A stretch of DNA of 7,279 nucleotides, taken from positions 1-7,279 of the forward strand of contig JARFQZ010000222.1 in NCBI GenBank assembly GCA_029287515.1, given 5' to 3'. Origin of the DNA: Lysobacterales bacterium. GTDB lineage: Bacteria > Pseudomonadota > Gammaproteobacteria > Xanthomonadales > SZUA-36. The notes beneath the pieces are model-generated. The model worked only from the letters and a program-made list of their open reading frames with translations. It was not told the origin of the DNA and made no database searches. Made by a program: the position numbers and the translations under genes. Below are positions 1 through 6,283 of the stretch, piece after piece. Numbering within the stretch: the first letter of the stretch is position 1; the number at the start of each line of letters is the position of its first letter.

Positions 1-51
1 TGTGAATATTCCGTTTCGGGAGACTCGATTCTAACCGCTTACCGCTCATGA
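1..51 (+). CDS. 3' end of an unidentified gene (16 codons, partial)
   Basis: Frame 1 is open from the window edge to a TGA at 49-51 and reads CEYSVSGDSILTAYRS. The stop overlaps the ATG at 48 in the ATGA arrangement typical of translationally coupled bacterial genes, which is the main support for reading this as a real gene end. The 16 residues carry no recognisable motif, so no function can be given. It is probably the first visible gene of an operon that runs into the GFA-family gene at 152. A chance open frame of this length is possible, hence the modest confidence. Confidence 0.4.
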   Translation, partial: CEYSVSGDSILTAYRS

Positions 52-134
52 ATGATATCCGGGGCATCGAGCCTTTGAGCAAAGCAGTGGACGGCACCCT
101 GGAGTTGCTCGAAAATGAAATCGATACAGGTTAA
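48..134 (+). CDS. Possible 28-residue small protein, translationally coupled
   Basis: An ATG at 48 opens a 28-codon frame ending with TAA at 132-134. The frame has a stop at 3-5 and no other usual start codon before 48, so 48 is the only sensible start. It overlaps the preceding stop as ATGA, and the next gene begins 17 nt downstream. There is no good Shine-Dalgarno sequence immediately before the ATG, so expression would depend on coupling to the upstream gene. The predicted peptide is acidic and probably helical in its C-terminal half (residues SKAVDGTLELLENEID), with no signal peptide or membrane segment. I do not recognise it. It may instead be a chance frame or the tail of a frameshifted gene. 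Confidence 0.35.
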   Translation: MNDIRGIEPLSKAVDGTLELLENEIDTG

Positions 135-141
135 GAGTAAC

Positions 142-147
142 GGGAGG
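142..147 (+). promoter_or_regulatory. Ribosome binding site for the GFA-family gene
   Basis: GGGAGG lies four bases upstream of the ATG at 152. It is a strong Shine-Dalgarno match, slightly close to the start, and supports independent translation of this gene even though it sits in an apparent operon. Confidence 0.7.
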
Positions 148-151
148 CACC

Positions 152-541
152 ATGCACAAGGGTTCTTGTCTGTGCGGCGCAGTCACATTCGAAGTTGAGG
201 GCAAGCTTGGTGAGGGCGAGGCCTGTCACTGCGTCCAGTGCCGGAAATGGACCGGCCATTACCTCGCAAGCACTGAAGTGAAACGTTCGGCTCTGACCGT
301 TCGCGGTGCTGAAAACCTGAAGTGGTGCCGCTCCTCCGAAAAAGTCAGGCGCGGGTTTTGTTACGAATGCGGATCTCCGCTGTTCTTCGATCCCGTTGAC
401 CGCGAAAAGCACGACTGGCTCGGTATTTCACTGGGTGCTTTCGATACGCCGACGGAAACCCGGATGGCCCTGCATATTTTCGTAGCGGAAAAAGGCGACT
501 ATTACGAAATTACCGATGGCTTGCCGCAGAACGAGTACTAG
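152..541 (+). CDS. GFA-family (Mss4-like, CENP-V/GFA domain) zinc-binding protein
   Basis: This 129-residue protein is a single GFA/CENP-V domain of the Mss4-like fold. Zinc-binding cysteines appear in the expected order: C6-x-C8-G near the N-terminus, C25-H-C27-x2-C30-R in the middle, and C70-x2-C73-G-S towards the C-terminal half. The founder of the family, Gfa, was described as assisting formaldehyde-glutathione adduct formation, but most members, including short single-domain ones like this, have no proven reaction, so a specific substrate should not be assumed. The protein is presumably cytoplasmic, with no signal peptide. The start is supported by GGGAGG at 142-147, four bases before the ATG. 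It follows the small ORF at 48-134 closely, probably in the same operon. The stop codon overlaps that of the minus-strand hydroxylase gene. Confidence 0.9.
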   Translation: MHKGSCLCGAVTFEVEGKLGEGEACHCVQCRKWTGHYLASTEVKRSALTVRGAENLKWCRSSEKVRRGFCYECGSPLFFDPVDREKHDWLGISLGAFDTPTETRMALHIFVAEKGDYYEITDGLPQNEY

Positions 542-1467
542 GAGCGTGGTAAACCCGTACTCTCTCGTTTGATGCGAGCCCAGCGGAACGGCGAAATCCA
601 CTGCGCAAAGAATCCGTCCGGAAACGCCTCCAGGCCGTCGATGCCTACTTCGGCGGGAGGTTTGCGATCCCTGGGCAAAAAACGTGTACCGAACACTGCG
701 TCCCAGAAGATGTAGACGTTACCGTAATTTGAATCCGCCTCTGCACGTTGGCGGGAATGATGCCAGCGATGCAGGTCACCGACGCTGAAGAGCCAGCTTA
801 GCGGACCCAGACGGATCGCAATGTTGGCATGCTGGAAGGCATCCGCTACAACCGCGGCAACCGTGGCGAGCGCAAGCACGTCTTTCGGCACCCCCAGCAC
901 GGCCAGCGGCAAAACCCAGACCAGGCTGAAACGGAACGCAATCTCTCCTGGATGGGCCCGGATGGCATTGAGCCAGTAAACGCGTTTCGCACTGTGATGG
1001 GTGGCGTGCATTCGCCACAACCAATCGTAACGATGCATGGCCCGGTGCGCCCAGTAATCGAAAAATTCCCTGATGACGGATGCCAGTACAACCTGGGCGG
1101 GCACCGGCCAGTGGACCGGCCACAGTGAACTCCCGAAAAGTTCCGATAGCCAGCCGCCAATCACAATCGTCAATACACCCAGCAAGGGGGCCATCAAACC
1201 GCCGACGATTATCTGGGTCACGAAATACAACGAATCGGTGCGCAAATCGCCGTGCGACCGGTTCCATTCACGTCGGTAGGGAAGAATGCGCTCCATGACT
1301 GCCACCAGCACCAGGCTGGCAATGCTGATCGGGAACACGGTCATCTCCGGGTCGACACCGGCCACCATGGCACGCCAGGCCGCATAAACTCCTCCCGCCA
1401 CGCTGACAGGAAGGAGGCTTACGGCCAGGACAGTACGTACCCCGTTAAAAAAAACATTGTGAGCCAC
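538..1467 (-). CDS. Fatty acid hydroxylase / sterol desaturase-family membrane protein
   Basis: This 309-residue integral membrane protein belongs to the fatty acid hydroxylase superfamily of non-haem di-iron oxygenases, which hydroxylate or desaturate lipids using O2. The metal-ligand histidine boxes are present and in order: H141-RAM-H145 (HX3H), H154-AT-H157-H158 (HX2HH), and H233-RW-H236-H237 (HX2HH), with an additional His at 213 and the usual SNYGN...WDxxFGT region at about 246-261. Hydrophobic segments lie at about 11-30, 43-58, 79-105 and 181-210. Length and motif spacing fit bacterial members, so it should be active, but the substrate (fatty acid, sterol, carotenoid or ether lipid) cannot be read from sequence. 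The start is a GTG at 1467 with no clear Shine-Dalgarno; codons 5-8 run across eight consecutive A bases on the plus strand (1447-1454). It is a single gene with convergent and divergent neighbours. Confidence 0.9.
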   Translation of the reverse strand: MAHNVFFNGVRTVLAVSLLPVSVAGGVYAAWRAMVAGVDPEMTVFPISIASLVLVAVMERILPYRREWNRSHGDLRTDSLYFVTQIIVGGLMAPLLGVLTIVIGGWLSELFGSSLWPVHWPVPAQVVLASVIREFFDYWAHRAMHRYDWLWRMHATHHSAKRVYWLNAIRAHPGEIAFRFSLVWVLPLAVLGVPKDVLALATVAAVVADAFQHANIAIRLGPLSWLFSVGDLHRWHHSRQRAEADSNYGNVYIFWDAVFGTRFLPRDRKPPAEVGIDGLEAFPDGFFAQWISPFRWARIKRESTGLPRS

Positions 1468-1585
1468 CGGCCAAGCTTCGGCATTTTCTGCTGGCTCGTC
1501 AAGATTAGGGCTTTGTCTTCCGTCACTTACGCAAAAATGCAGTAAACTTGGGCGCCGAGCCGCGTGATCGATCCATTAATCCTTT

Positions 1586-1591
1586 GGGAGG
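1586..1591 (+). promoter_or_regulatory. Ribosome binding site fixing the start at 1597
   Basis: GGGAGG lies five bases before the ATG at 1597. The alternative GTG at 1564 has no comparable site and would put 11 extra residues, several of them hydrophobic, in front of a typical signal peptide. The site therefore selects the 1597 start. Confidence 0.75.
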
Positions 1592-1596
1592 CAACC

Positions 1597-2280
1597 ATGT
1601 TCAAACCATTGAAAAATGCGATTCTCAGCCTGACAGCTTTATTGGCCTGCGTGCTGTTTACACAAATTGCCTTTGGCGATGATTCCAATCCACAGTTCGA
1701 AAACCTGGTGCCGGTGGATGACTCGCAAGTAGCGAAGGCCTACGTGGATCCGAACGCCGACTTCAGCGTTTTCAAACGAGTGATGATGCTTGAAACCTTC
1801 GTTGCTTTCCGCAGCGGCTGGGAGCGTGACCAGCGTCGTGGCACCCGTGGAACACGGATCAGTGCAAACGACATGGAACGGATAAAAACCGGCGTATCAG
1901 AACTGTTCAACTCCGTGTTTATCGAAGTGCTGGAAGCCGATGACGGTTTCGAAGTCGTCACCGAACCCGATTACGACGTGCTTTTGATCCGGGCTGCAAT
2001 CATCGATCTCGACATCACGGCGCCTGACACCATGACTCCGGGACGTTCCACCTCGTTTACAGCAGACAGTGGTGCGGCCACGCTTTACATCGAGCTGTAT
2101 GACTCGGTCAGCGGACAGATCATCGGCCGGGCGCTCGACCGGCAGTCCGCCCGTAATCCCGGAAGCGTAATGAGATGGACTAACCGCGCCAGCAATACCG
2201 CGGATGCCCGCAGGGTTTTCCGGGGCTGGGCGACCCAGTTGCGCACGTTCCTGGATTCTCACTATTCCGGCGAGCAGTGA
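1597..2280 (+). CDS. Exported DUF3313-like protein
   Basis: From the ATG at 1597 this gene encodes 227 residues. Residues 1-27 form a Sec signal peptide: basic start (K3, K6), hydrophobic core at about 9-22, and likely cleavage before D28. A cysteine at 18 in LLAC resembles a weak lipobox, but the hydrophobic stretch continues past it, so a soluble periplasmic product seems more likely than a lipoprotein. The mature part begins with AYVDPNADFSVFKRVM at 49-64, the kind of tyrosine/proline/lysine opening seen in the DUF3313 family of uncharacterised envelope proteins. A later segment at about 127-178 looks like alternating beta strands ending in a GxIIGR turn. Length fits the family. Function is unknown; envelope location is the only safe inference. 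It is monocistronic, convergent with the halogenase gene and divergent from the hydroxylase gene. Confidence 0.7.
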   Translation: MFKPLKNAILSLTALLACVLFTQIAFGDDSNPQFENLVPVDDSQVAKAYVDPNADFSVFKRVMMLETFVAFRSGWERDQRRGTRGTRISANDMERIKTGVSELFNSVFIEVLEADDGFEVVTEPDYDVLLIRAAIIDLDITAPDTMTPGRSTSFTADSGAATLYIELYDSVSGQIIGRALDRQSARNPGSVMRWTNRASNTADARRVFRGWATQLRTFLDSHYSGEQ

Positions 2281-2302
2281 CCCTGGGGTTGAATGCAAAG
2301 GT

Positions 2303-3808
2303 TCACTTGCCCTGGCAATAGCCTTGCAAAAATGATGCATGTACCGGCGCAAGATTTGCGGCGTTGCTGATGATGGTCTTCATCTGATCCAGCGATTTCC
2401 GCAAATCTGTCTCGCTCATATGGTTTGCCCGGGAATCAAAACTTTCCGGTTCAACCCCGAAGCCCGCATACATGGACAGCCAGCTTCCATCCTTGAACGG
2501 TTCGGTGCCATATTCCACCAGGTATGCACGGCTCTGATATACCGCCAGTTTGTGTGCGAGCGCATCGGGTATATCCATTCCCCTGCAGTCATCCCAGAAA
2601 GCATCCCCGACCCGCCGATTGAGCTTGTAGTGCAGGATCAGGAAATCTCTCATCTGCTCATAGATTTCCCTTCCCTGCCGGTTGGCTTCGTCGATGTCAC
2701 ACTGCCGAAAGCCATGCGAAGGGTAAAAAGCCTGAAGCAGGCGAATACCTGCCTGGATCAGGGCGATACTGGTGGATTCCAGTGGTTCCATGAAACCTGC
2801 GGCCAGACCCAGGGCCACGCAGTTTTTCTTCCAGAAAACTTCCCTCATACCGGTCTGGAATGACAGCAACCTGGGTTCGCCCAGCGGATTGCCTGCGATA
2901 TTCTTCAACAGTGTTTCACGGGCCTGTTCTTCCTCCTGGTATTCACTGCAAAAAACATACCCGTTGCCCACCCTGTGCTGTAAAGGAATATGCCATTGCC
3001 AGCCCGCCTCGCGGGTAATTGACCGCGTGAACGGTTCGGGTGGTTCGACCAATTCGCTCTGAACGGCCAGCGCCCGGTTTGCAGGCAGCCAGTGGCTCCA
3101 GTCTTCGAACCCGGCCTCCAGGCATTGGCCAACCAGTAAGCTACGGAAGCCACTGCAATCGACAAAAAGGTCTCCTTCGATACATTCTCCGGAATCCAGT
3201 GACAGGGACTCTACAAAACCGTCGCCGGAACGCACGTTGACTTCGAGAACACGGGCGTCCTTGCACTGAACGCCCCGGCGTTCGGCGTATTCTCGCAGGT
3301 ACCCGGCATACAGCGTCGCATCGAACTGGTAGGCGTAGCCGAATTCACCCAGGGGATTCGTGTTGTCGGGTGGCGGCAGTGCAAAACGGCCGGTCCGGGC
3401 CAATACGCTTGGCAGGCAATAATCCGCCATTGGGGTGTCATCCCCGGCAAGCCGGGCACGAAGCCACATATTCTGAAAGGGAATCCCGTTCAATGGCACG
3501 CCATAGTTGGCAAAGGGGTGCAGAAAACTGGACCCCGGACCTGCCCAGTCATCGAACCGAATACCGAGTTTGAACGTGGCCTGGGTTCGCCGCATGAAAT
3601 CCGGCTCGTCCAGGCCCAGATACTGGTTGAAGCCAACGATGGTGGGAATCGTTGCCTCTCCAACCCCAACCGTGCCGATGGATGAAGATTCGATGACATC
3701 GATGCGGGTGCCGGACCCCTCGAGGAATTTTGCCAGGCCGGATGCCGCCATCCAACCGGCAGTTCCGCCCCCCACAACGACAATCTTTTTGATGGACTGT
3801 TGGACCAT
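2303..3808 (-). CDS. Flavin-dependent halogenase, tryptophan-halogenase family
   Basis: This 501-residue protein belongs to the tryptophan halogenase family, FADH2-dependent enzymes that chlorinate or brominate electron-rich aromatic substrates through hypohalous acid and a catalytic lysine. Visible features, numbered from the ATG at 3808, are the FAD-binding GxGxxG at 13-18, the catalytic Lys at 80 in TFKLGIRF, the halogenase signature WQWHIP at 270-275, and the Glu at 344 in EPLEST. These match Lys79 and Glu346 of PrnA in placement, so catalysis is probably intact. Length fits the family. A GTG at 3820 could add four residues, but the ATG has a GGGG-containing site before it and fits the candidate promoter better. 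No flavin reductase gene is adjacent, so reduced flavin must come from elsewhere. No biosynthetic partner genes are visible; free tryptophan is only one possible substrate. Confidence 0.9.
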   Translation of the reverse strand: MVQQSIKKIVVVGGGTAGWMAASGLAKFLEGSGTRIDVIESSSIGTVGVGEATIPTIVGFNQYLGLDEPDFMRRTQATFKLGIRFDDWAGPGSSFLHPFANYGVPLNGIPFQNMWLRARLAGDDTPMADYCLPSVLARTGRFALPPPDNTNPLGEFGYAYQFDATLYAGYLREYAERRGVQCKDARVLEVNVRSGDGFVESLSLDSGECIEGDLFVDCSGFRSLLVGQCLEAGFEDWSHWLPANRALAVQSELVEPPEPFTRSITREAGWQWHIPLQHRVGNGYVFCSEYQEEEQARETLLKNIAGNPLGEPRLLSFQTGMREVFWKKNCVALGLAAGFMEPLESTSIALIQAGIRLLQAFYPSHGFRQCDIDEANRQGREIYEQMRDFLILHYKLNRRVGDAFWDDCRGMDIPDALAHKLAVYQSRAYLVEYGTEPFKDGSWLSMYAGFGVEPESFDSRANHMSETDLRKSLDQMKTIISNAANLAPVHASFLQGYCQGK

Positions 3809-3835
3809 TAAACCCCGCACTTTTCGCTGGGCACA

Positions 3836-3865
3836 ATCATACCCGCGAATATGGGGGTAAGGTAA
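3836..3865 (-). promoter_or_regulatory. Candidate sigma-70 promoter for the halogenase gene
   Basis: On the minus strand TATGAT (plus-strand 3836-3841) matches the -10 consensus at five of six positions. TTACCT (plus-strand 3860-3865) is a weak -35 match, three of six, at an 18-base spacing. Transcription would begin around 3829, leaving a leader of about 20 bases before the ATG at 3808 and only a few before the GTG at 3820, which favours the ATG start. It is a prediction by eye only. Confidence 0.35.
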
Positions 3866-3882
3866 CCGCGTGGTGATTAAGG

Positions 3883-4136
3883 AATCAAAAAACGGCCTTG
3901 ACCCAGCCCAAACACGCTGTCGCCTACCACTTTCAGAATGATCCCGACACGCTTCCTGATGTGGCGACCGAGGTACGCAAAGTGAACGACGGCCCGGTGG
4001 CGAGAAATACGTGACACCCGAATGGATCCTGCAGGGTTACGAGTGGCAGACTCTGGAGCTGATGGATGAACGCCACGAGGAATTCAACGAAGAATACGGC
4101 ACGGATTTCAAATTTCTGTTGAGACCAAAGGAATAG
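3883..4136 (+). pseudogene. Frameshifted gene remnant, possibly metallo-beta-lactamase-fold C-terminus
   Basis: Two overlapping plus-strand frames read like parts of one protein. The first (3883-4011, stop 4012-4014) contains KHAVAYHFQNDPDTLPDV followed by RKVNDGPV; YHF-ND-DTLP followed by DGP resembles the end of metallo-beta-lactamase-fold hydrolases as I remember them, the His being a candidate metal ligand. The second (from about 3999, stop TAG 4134-4136) contains EKYVTPEWILQGYEWQTLEL, then an acidic helix and GTDFKFLLRPKE. Adding one G near 3999-4001 joins the frames directly (DGPV to GEKYV). A stop at 3874-3876 and the lack of an N-terminal domain show that the rest of the gene is absent. 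An alternative is a short intact ORF of 41 codons from GTG 4011. The family call rests on recall; the frameshift and truncation are visible directly. Confidence 0.5.
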
Positions 4137-4250
4137 TATGTCGAATGGGGAATCTGGATAACGGGCTGTATTGCAGCAAGGGCAACCATCGACTAGGGTT
4201 AAATGCATACCTGAAAGCAGAGGGACGCCAGTATCTCAAGCCATAACACC
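4137..4250 (+). other. Leader region of the dehydrogenase operon, no gene seen
   Basis: These 114 bases separate the gene remnant from the Tat-signal subunit gene. I see no convincing ORF, hairpin terminator or repeat. TTGCAG at 4171-4176 followed 17 bases later by TAGGGT is a poor promoter match, so the operon promoter is not identified. A Shine-Dalgarno sequence before the ATG at 4251 is also weak. The frame of the first gene has a stop at 4212-4214 and no common start between it and 4251. Confidence 0.4.
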
Positions 4251-4754
4251 ATGCGACGCCGGTTCCTGATGGCCGTCATCCTGGGATCAGGCGCTGCCGC
4301 AAGCGGCCTTTCCGTGTCGATGTTCACTGCTGCCAGGGCCTGGGCCGAGGCCGCCAGCCAGGATTCTGCCAAGGCAGCGCTTGCCGGGATGGCCCGACAG
4401 CTTTGCCCCCATGATGTACCCGGGAATGTCTACACCGAAATCACGGACTCGATCCTGTCTGCAGCGGCTACCGACTCCCAGCTCAGGAGCGCCCTGGACC
4501 AGGCCCTGTCAGAGCTCGATACAGCCACCGGCGGTGAATTTTTCACGGCGAAGGCGGAGGCTCAACTCGCAGCGATGCAGGGAATTGATAACCAACCGTA
4601 TTTCGCAGCGATCCAGGGCCAGGTCCTCCCACGGATTTACAACCACCCGTCAATTTGGAAACACATCGGCTATCCCGGCTCATCCGTCGAGTATGGAGGC
4701 TATAAAGACCGCGGCTTCAATGACATCGACTGGCTGCCGGCGGACAGCTCATGA
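4251..4754 (+). CDS. Tat-exported small subunit of a GMC dehydrogenase (gluconate 2-dehydrogenase subunit 3-like)
   Basis: This 167-residue protein has a twin-arginine signal at the very N-terminus: MRRRFLM (an RRxFL match) followed by an alanine-rich hydrophobic stretch and an AxA cleavage site after A32 (ARAWA-EAA). The mature part, with a helical middle region (about 38-110) and a conserved-looking end (YNHPSIWKHIGYPGSSVEYG and GFNDIDWLP), resembles the small gamma subunits that accompany GMC-type gluconate, glucose and fructose dehydrogenases. In those enzymes the small subunit carries the Tat signal and is needed for maturation and export of the folded flavoprotein. That role fits here because the GMC partner, overlapping by ATGA at 4751-4754, has no signal of its own. 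The complex should therefore act in the periplasm. Family assignment is from general resemblance plus context. Confidence 0.8.
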   Translation: MRRRFLMAVILGSGAAASGLSVSMFTAARAWAEAASQDSAKAALAGMARQLCPHDVPGNVYTEITDSILSAAATDSQLRSALDQALSELDTATGGEFFTAKAEAQLAAMQGIDNQPYFAAIQGQVLPRIYNHPSIWKHIGYPGSSVEYGGYKDRGFNDIDWLPADSS

Positions 4755-6283
4755 GCAGGCAATATGCACTGAATGATTCATCCGTCGTTGTAGTGGTCGG
4801 TTCCGGCGCCGGCGGAGGCACCGTTTCGAACGAACTGGCGCAAAAGGGTATTGACGTGGTTTGCCTGGAAGCGGGCAAGCACCTGTCCATTGGTGACTTC
4901 GTCAATGACCCGGGCGTGATGGATGCAAAGCTTGGTTGGCACGATCCACGCAAAGGCGCGCCGTTGTGGCTCTGCAAAACCGTCGGCGGAACATCGGTGC
5001 GCTGGGCTGGCATCACGCCCCGCTTCCAGGCCCATGAATTCCGGTCGTTGAGCACTTATGGCGCGATGGATGACACCACCCTGCTCGACTGGCCGCTCAC
5101 GCTTGAAGAACTGGCGCCCTATTACGACAGGGCCGAGGACAAGATGGGTGTTTCCGGCACTCACGGGATTCCGCCTTCCGCCGAGACCAACGCCTATAAG
5201 CTGCTGAAAGCCGGCGCAAGGAACATGGGCTACCGGGAATACACCAGCAAGAGAACTGCTATTAACCCGGTAGCGCGGGACGGGCGACCCGGATGCAGGC
5301 AGATCGGGTTCTGTTTTTCCGGCTGCGCCATCGGAGCCAAGTGGTCGACACTCTATACCGAGGTAGCAAAAGCGCAGCAAACCGATCATTTTGAGCTCAG
5401 GCCGGAGTCCATGGTGATCAAGATCAAACATGGCGATGACGGCAAGGTAAAGAGCGTTATCTATGCCGACAGGGACGGTAATATTCACGAACAGCAGGCA
5501 CGTGCCGTGTGTGTCGCAGGCAATGTCGTCGAGACGACCCGTCTGTTACACAATTCGGCCTCCAGCCAGTTTCCCCAGGGCCTCGCAAACTCTTCCGGCC
5601 ACCTGGGGCGTAATTACATGCGCCACATGACTTTTGCGACGTTTGCCATTATGCCGGGCGAGGTCAATTTCCACCGCGGCACACGCCAATCCGGATTGCT
5701 GTTCGATGAGCAGTACCATAAGCCGGAACGCGGCTTTGCCGGAGGCTACCTGATCGAAACGGCCGGCACCGATCCGTACCTCACCGCGGCATCGCTTGGA
5801 ACCTGGGGAAAGTCCCTCGCCGATTACATGGACAATTACAATCGCCTGGGTGCTACCTGGGTGACCGGTGAAGACCCGCCGCAATCCAGCAACCGCATCA
5901 CGTTTGACGACAGCGAGAAAGACCAGTACGGGCTCCCGGTACCTGAAATCGAGTATGAATTCCATCCAAACTCGATGGCGATGTTCGAGCATGGCAAGAA
6001 GCAGTGTGAAGGCTTGCTGACCAGCCTGGGCGGGCGGCGCCCCGTTTCCACCCTGGGCGTCGGCGGCGGTTGCCACAACATGGGGGTTGCCCGCATGAGC
6101 GATAAACCGGCCGATGGCGTCACAAACCGCTGGGGCCAGGCGCATGATGTCGACAACCTTTTCGTCACCGACGGCAGCCTGTTCACCACCAGCGCCGCAG
6201 CCAACCCAACGCTGACCATCGTCGCGCTGGCCATCCGCCAGGCCGACCATATCGCTGAGCGGATGGTCAGAAACGAGCTGTAG
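4751..6283 (+). CDS. GMC-family FAD-dependent dehydrogenase, catalytic subunit
   Basis: This 510-residue flavoprotein oxidises an alcohol or sugar-type substrate, passing electrons from FAD to an acceptor. Seen in order: FAD-binding GSGAGGG at 17-23; Glu40 in LEAG (ADP-ribose contact); VGGTSVRWAG at 78-87; a cysteine cluster C182-x5-C188-x3-C192; the C-terminal GMC region with CHNMGVARM at 441-449 (candidate catalytic His442); and TDGSLF...NPTLTI at 473-490 (candidate catalytic Asn485). The Cys spacing equals that assigned to the 3Fe-4S cluster in bacterial three-subunit glucose dehydrogenase, suggesting a dehydrogenase rather than an oxidase. There is no signal peptide, so it is expected to be co-exported with the Tat subunit encoded just upstream. 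The ATG sits in ATGA overlap with that gene, and the next gene begins directly after the TAG. Substrate cannot be read from sequence. Confidence 0.92.
   Translation: MSRQYALNDSSVVVVVGSGAGGGTVSNELAQKGIDVVCLEAGKHLSIGDFVNDPGVMDAKLGWHDPRKGAPLWLCKTVGGTSVRWAGITPRFQAHEFRSLSTYGAMDDTTLLDWPLTLEELAPYYDRAEDKMGVSGTHGIPPSAETNAYKLLKAGARNMGYREYTSKRTAINPVARDGRPGCRQIGFCFSGCAIGAKWSTLYTEVAKAQQTDHFELRPESMVIKIKHGDDGKVKSVIYADRDGNIHEQQARAVCVAGNVVETTRLLHNSASSQFPQGLANSSGHLGRNYMRHMTFATFAIMPGEVNFHRGTRQSGLLFDEQYHKPERGFAGGYLIETAGTDPYLTAASLGTWGKSLADYMDNYNRLGATWVTGEDPPQSSNRITFDDSEKDQYGLPVPEIEYEFHPNSMAMFEHGKKQCEGLLTSLGGRRPVSTLGVGGGCHNMGVARMSDKPADGVTNRWGQAHDVDNLFVTDGSLFTTSAAANPTLTIVALAIRQADHIAERMVRNEL
5294..5326 (+). other. 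Codons for the C-x5-C-x3-C candidate iron-sulphur motif
   Basis: These codons encode Cys182, Cys188 and Cys192 of the GMC subunit. The spacing matches the three-cysteine motif reported to hold a 3Fe-4S cluster in the alpha subunit of Burkholderia-type glucose dehydrogenase and the related fructose dehydrogenase. The usual asparagines and prolines of that motif are absent here, so binding of a cluster is plausible but not certain. Confidence 0.5.

Noticed and set aside
1103..1122. Direct repeat ACCGGCCA, two copies 12 bases apart
   Set aside because: It lies within the hydroxylase coding sequence and simply encodes the repeated tripeptide Trp-Pro-Val.
776..1267. 163-codon open frame on the minus strand
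   Set aside because: It lies inside the hydroxylase gene in another frame on the same strand; the real frame has all the histidine boxes, and this one is a Gly/Arg/Cys-rich shadow with no motif.
1447..1454. Run of eight A bases near the start of the hydroxylase gene, a possible phase-variation tract
   Set aside because: It is short, encodes part of a normal Val-Phe-Phe-Asn sequence, and no other evidence of switching is seen.
1513..1548. Possible promoter TTGTCT ... TAAACT ahead of the DUF3313-like gene
   Set aside because: The two elements are 24 bases apart, too far for sigma-70, and no better pair was found by eye.
1564..1596. Upstream GTG start for the DUF3313-like protein
   Set aside because: It adds 11 residues ahead of a normal signal peptide and has no ribosome site, whereas GGGAGG precedes the ATG at 1597.
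2281..2302. Possible bidirectional terminator between the convergent genes
   Set aside because: Only 21-22 bases lie between the stops and I could not find a stable GC-rich hairpin with a T tract.
3933..4208. 91-codon open frame on the minus strand across the intergenic region
   Set aside because: It is antisense to the plus-strand remnant, has no recognisable domain and no ribosome site that I can see; the plus-strand frames look more like protein.
4778..5488. 236-codon open frame antisense to the GMC N-terminal half
   Set aside because: It is the complement of the FAD-binding region and has no domain signature.
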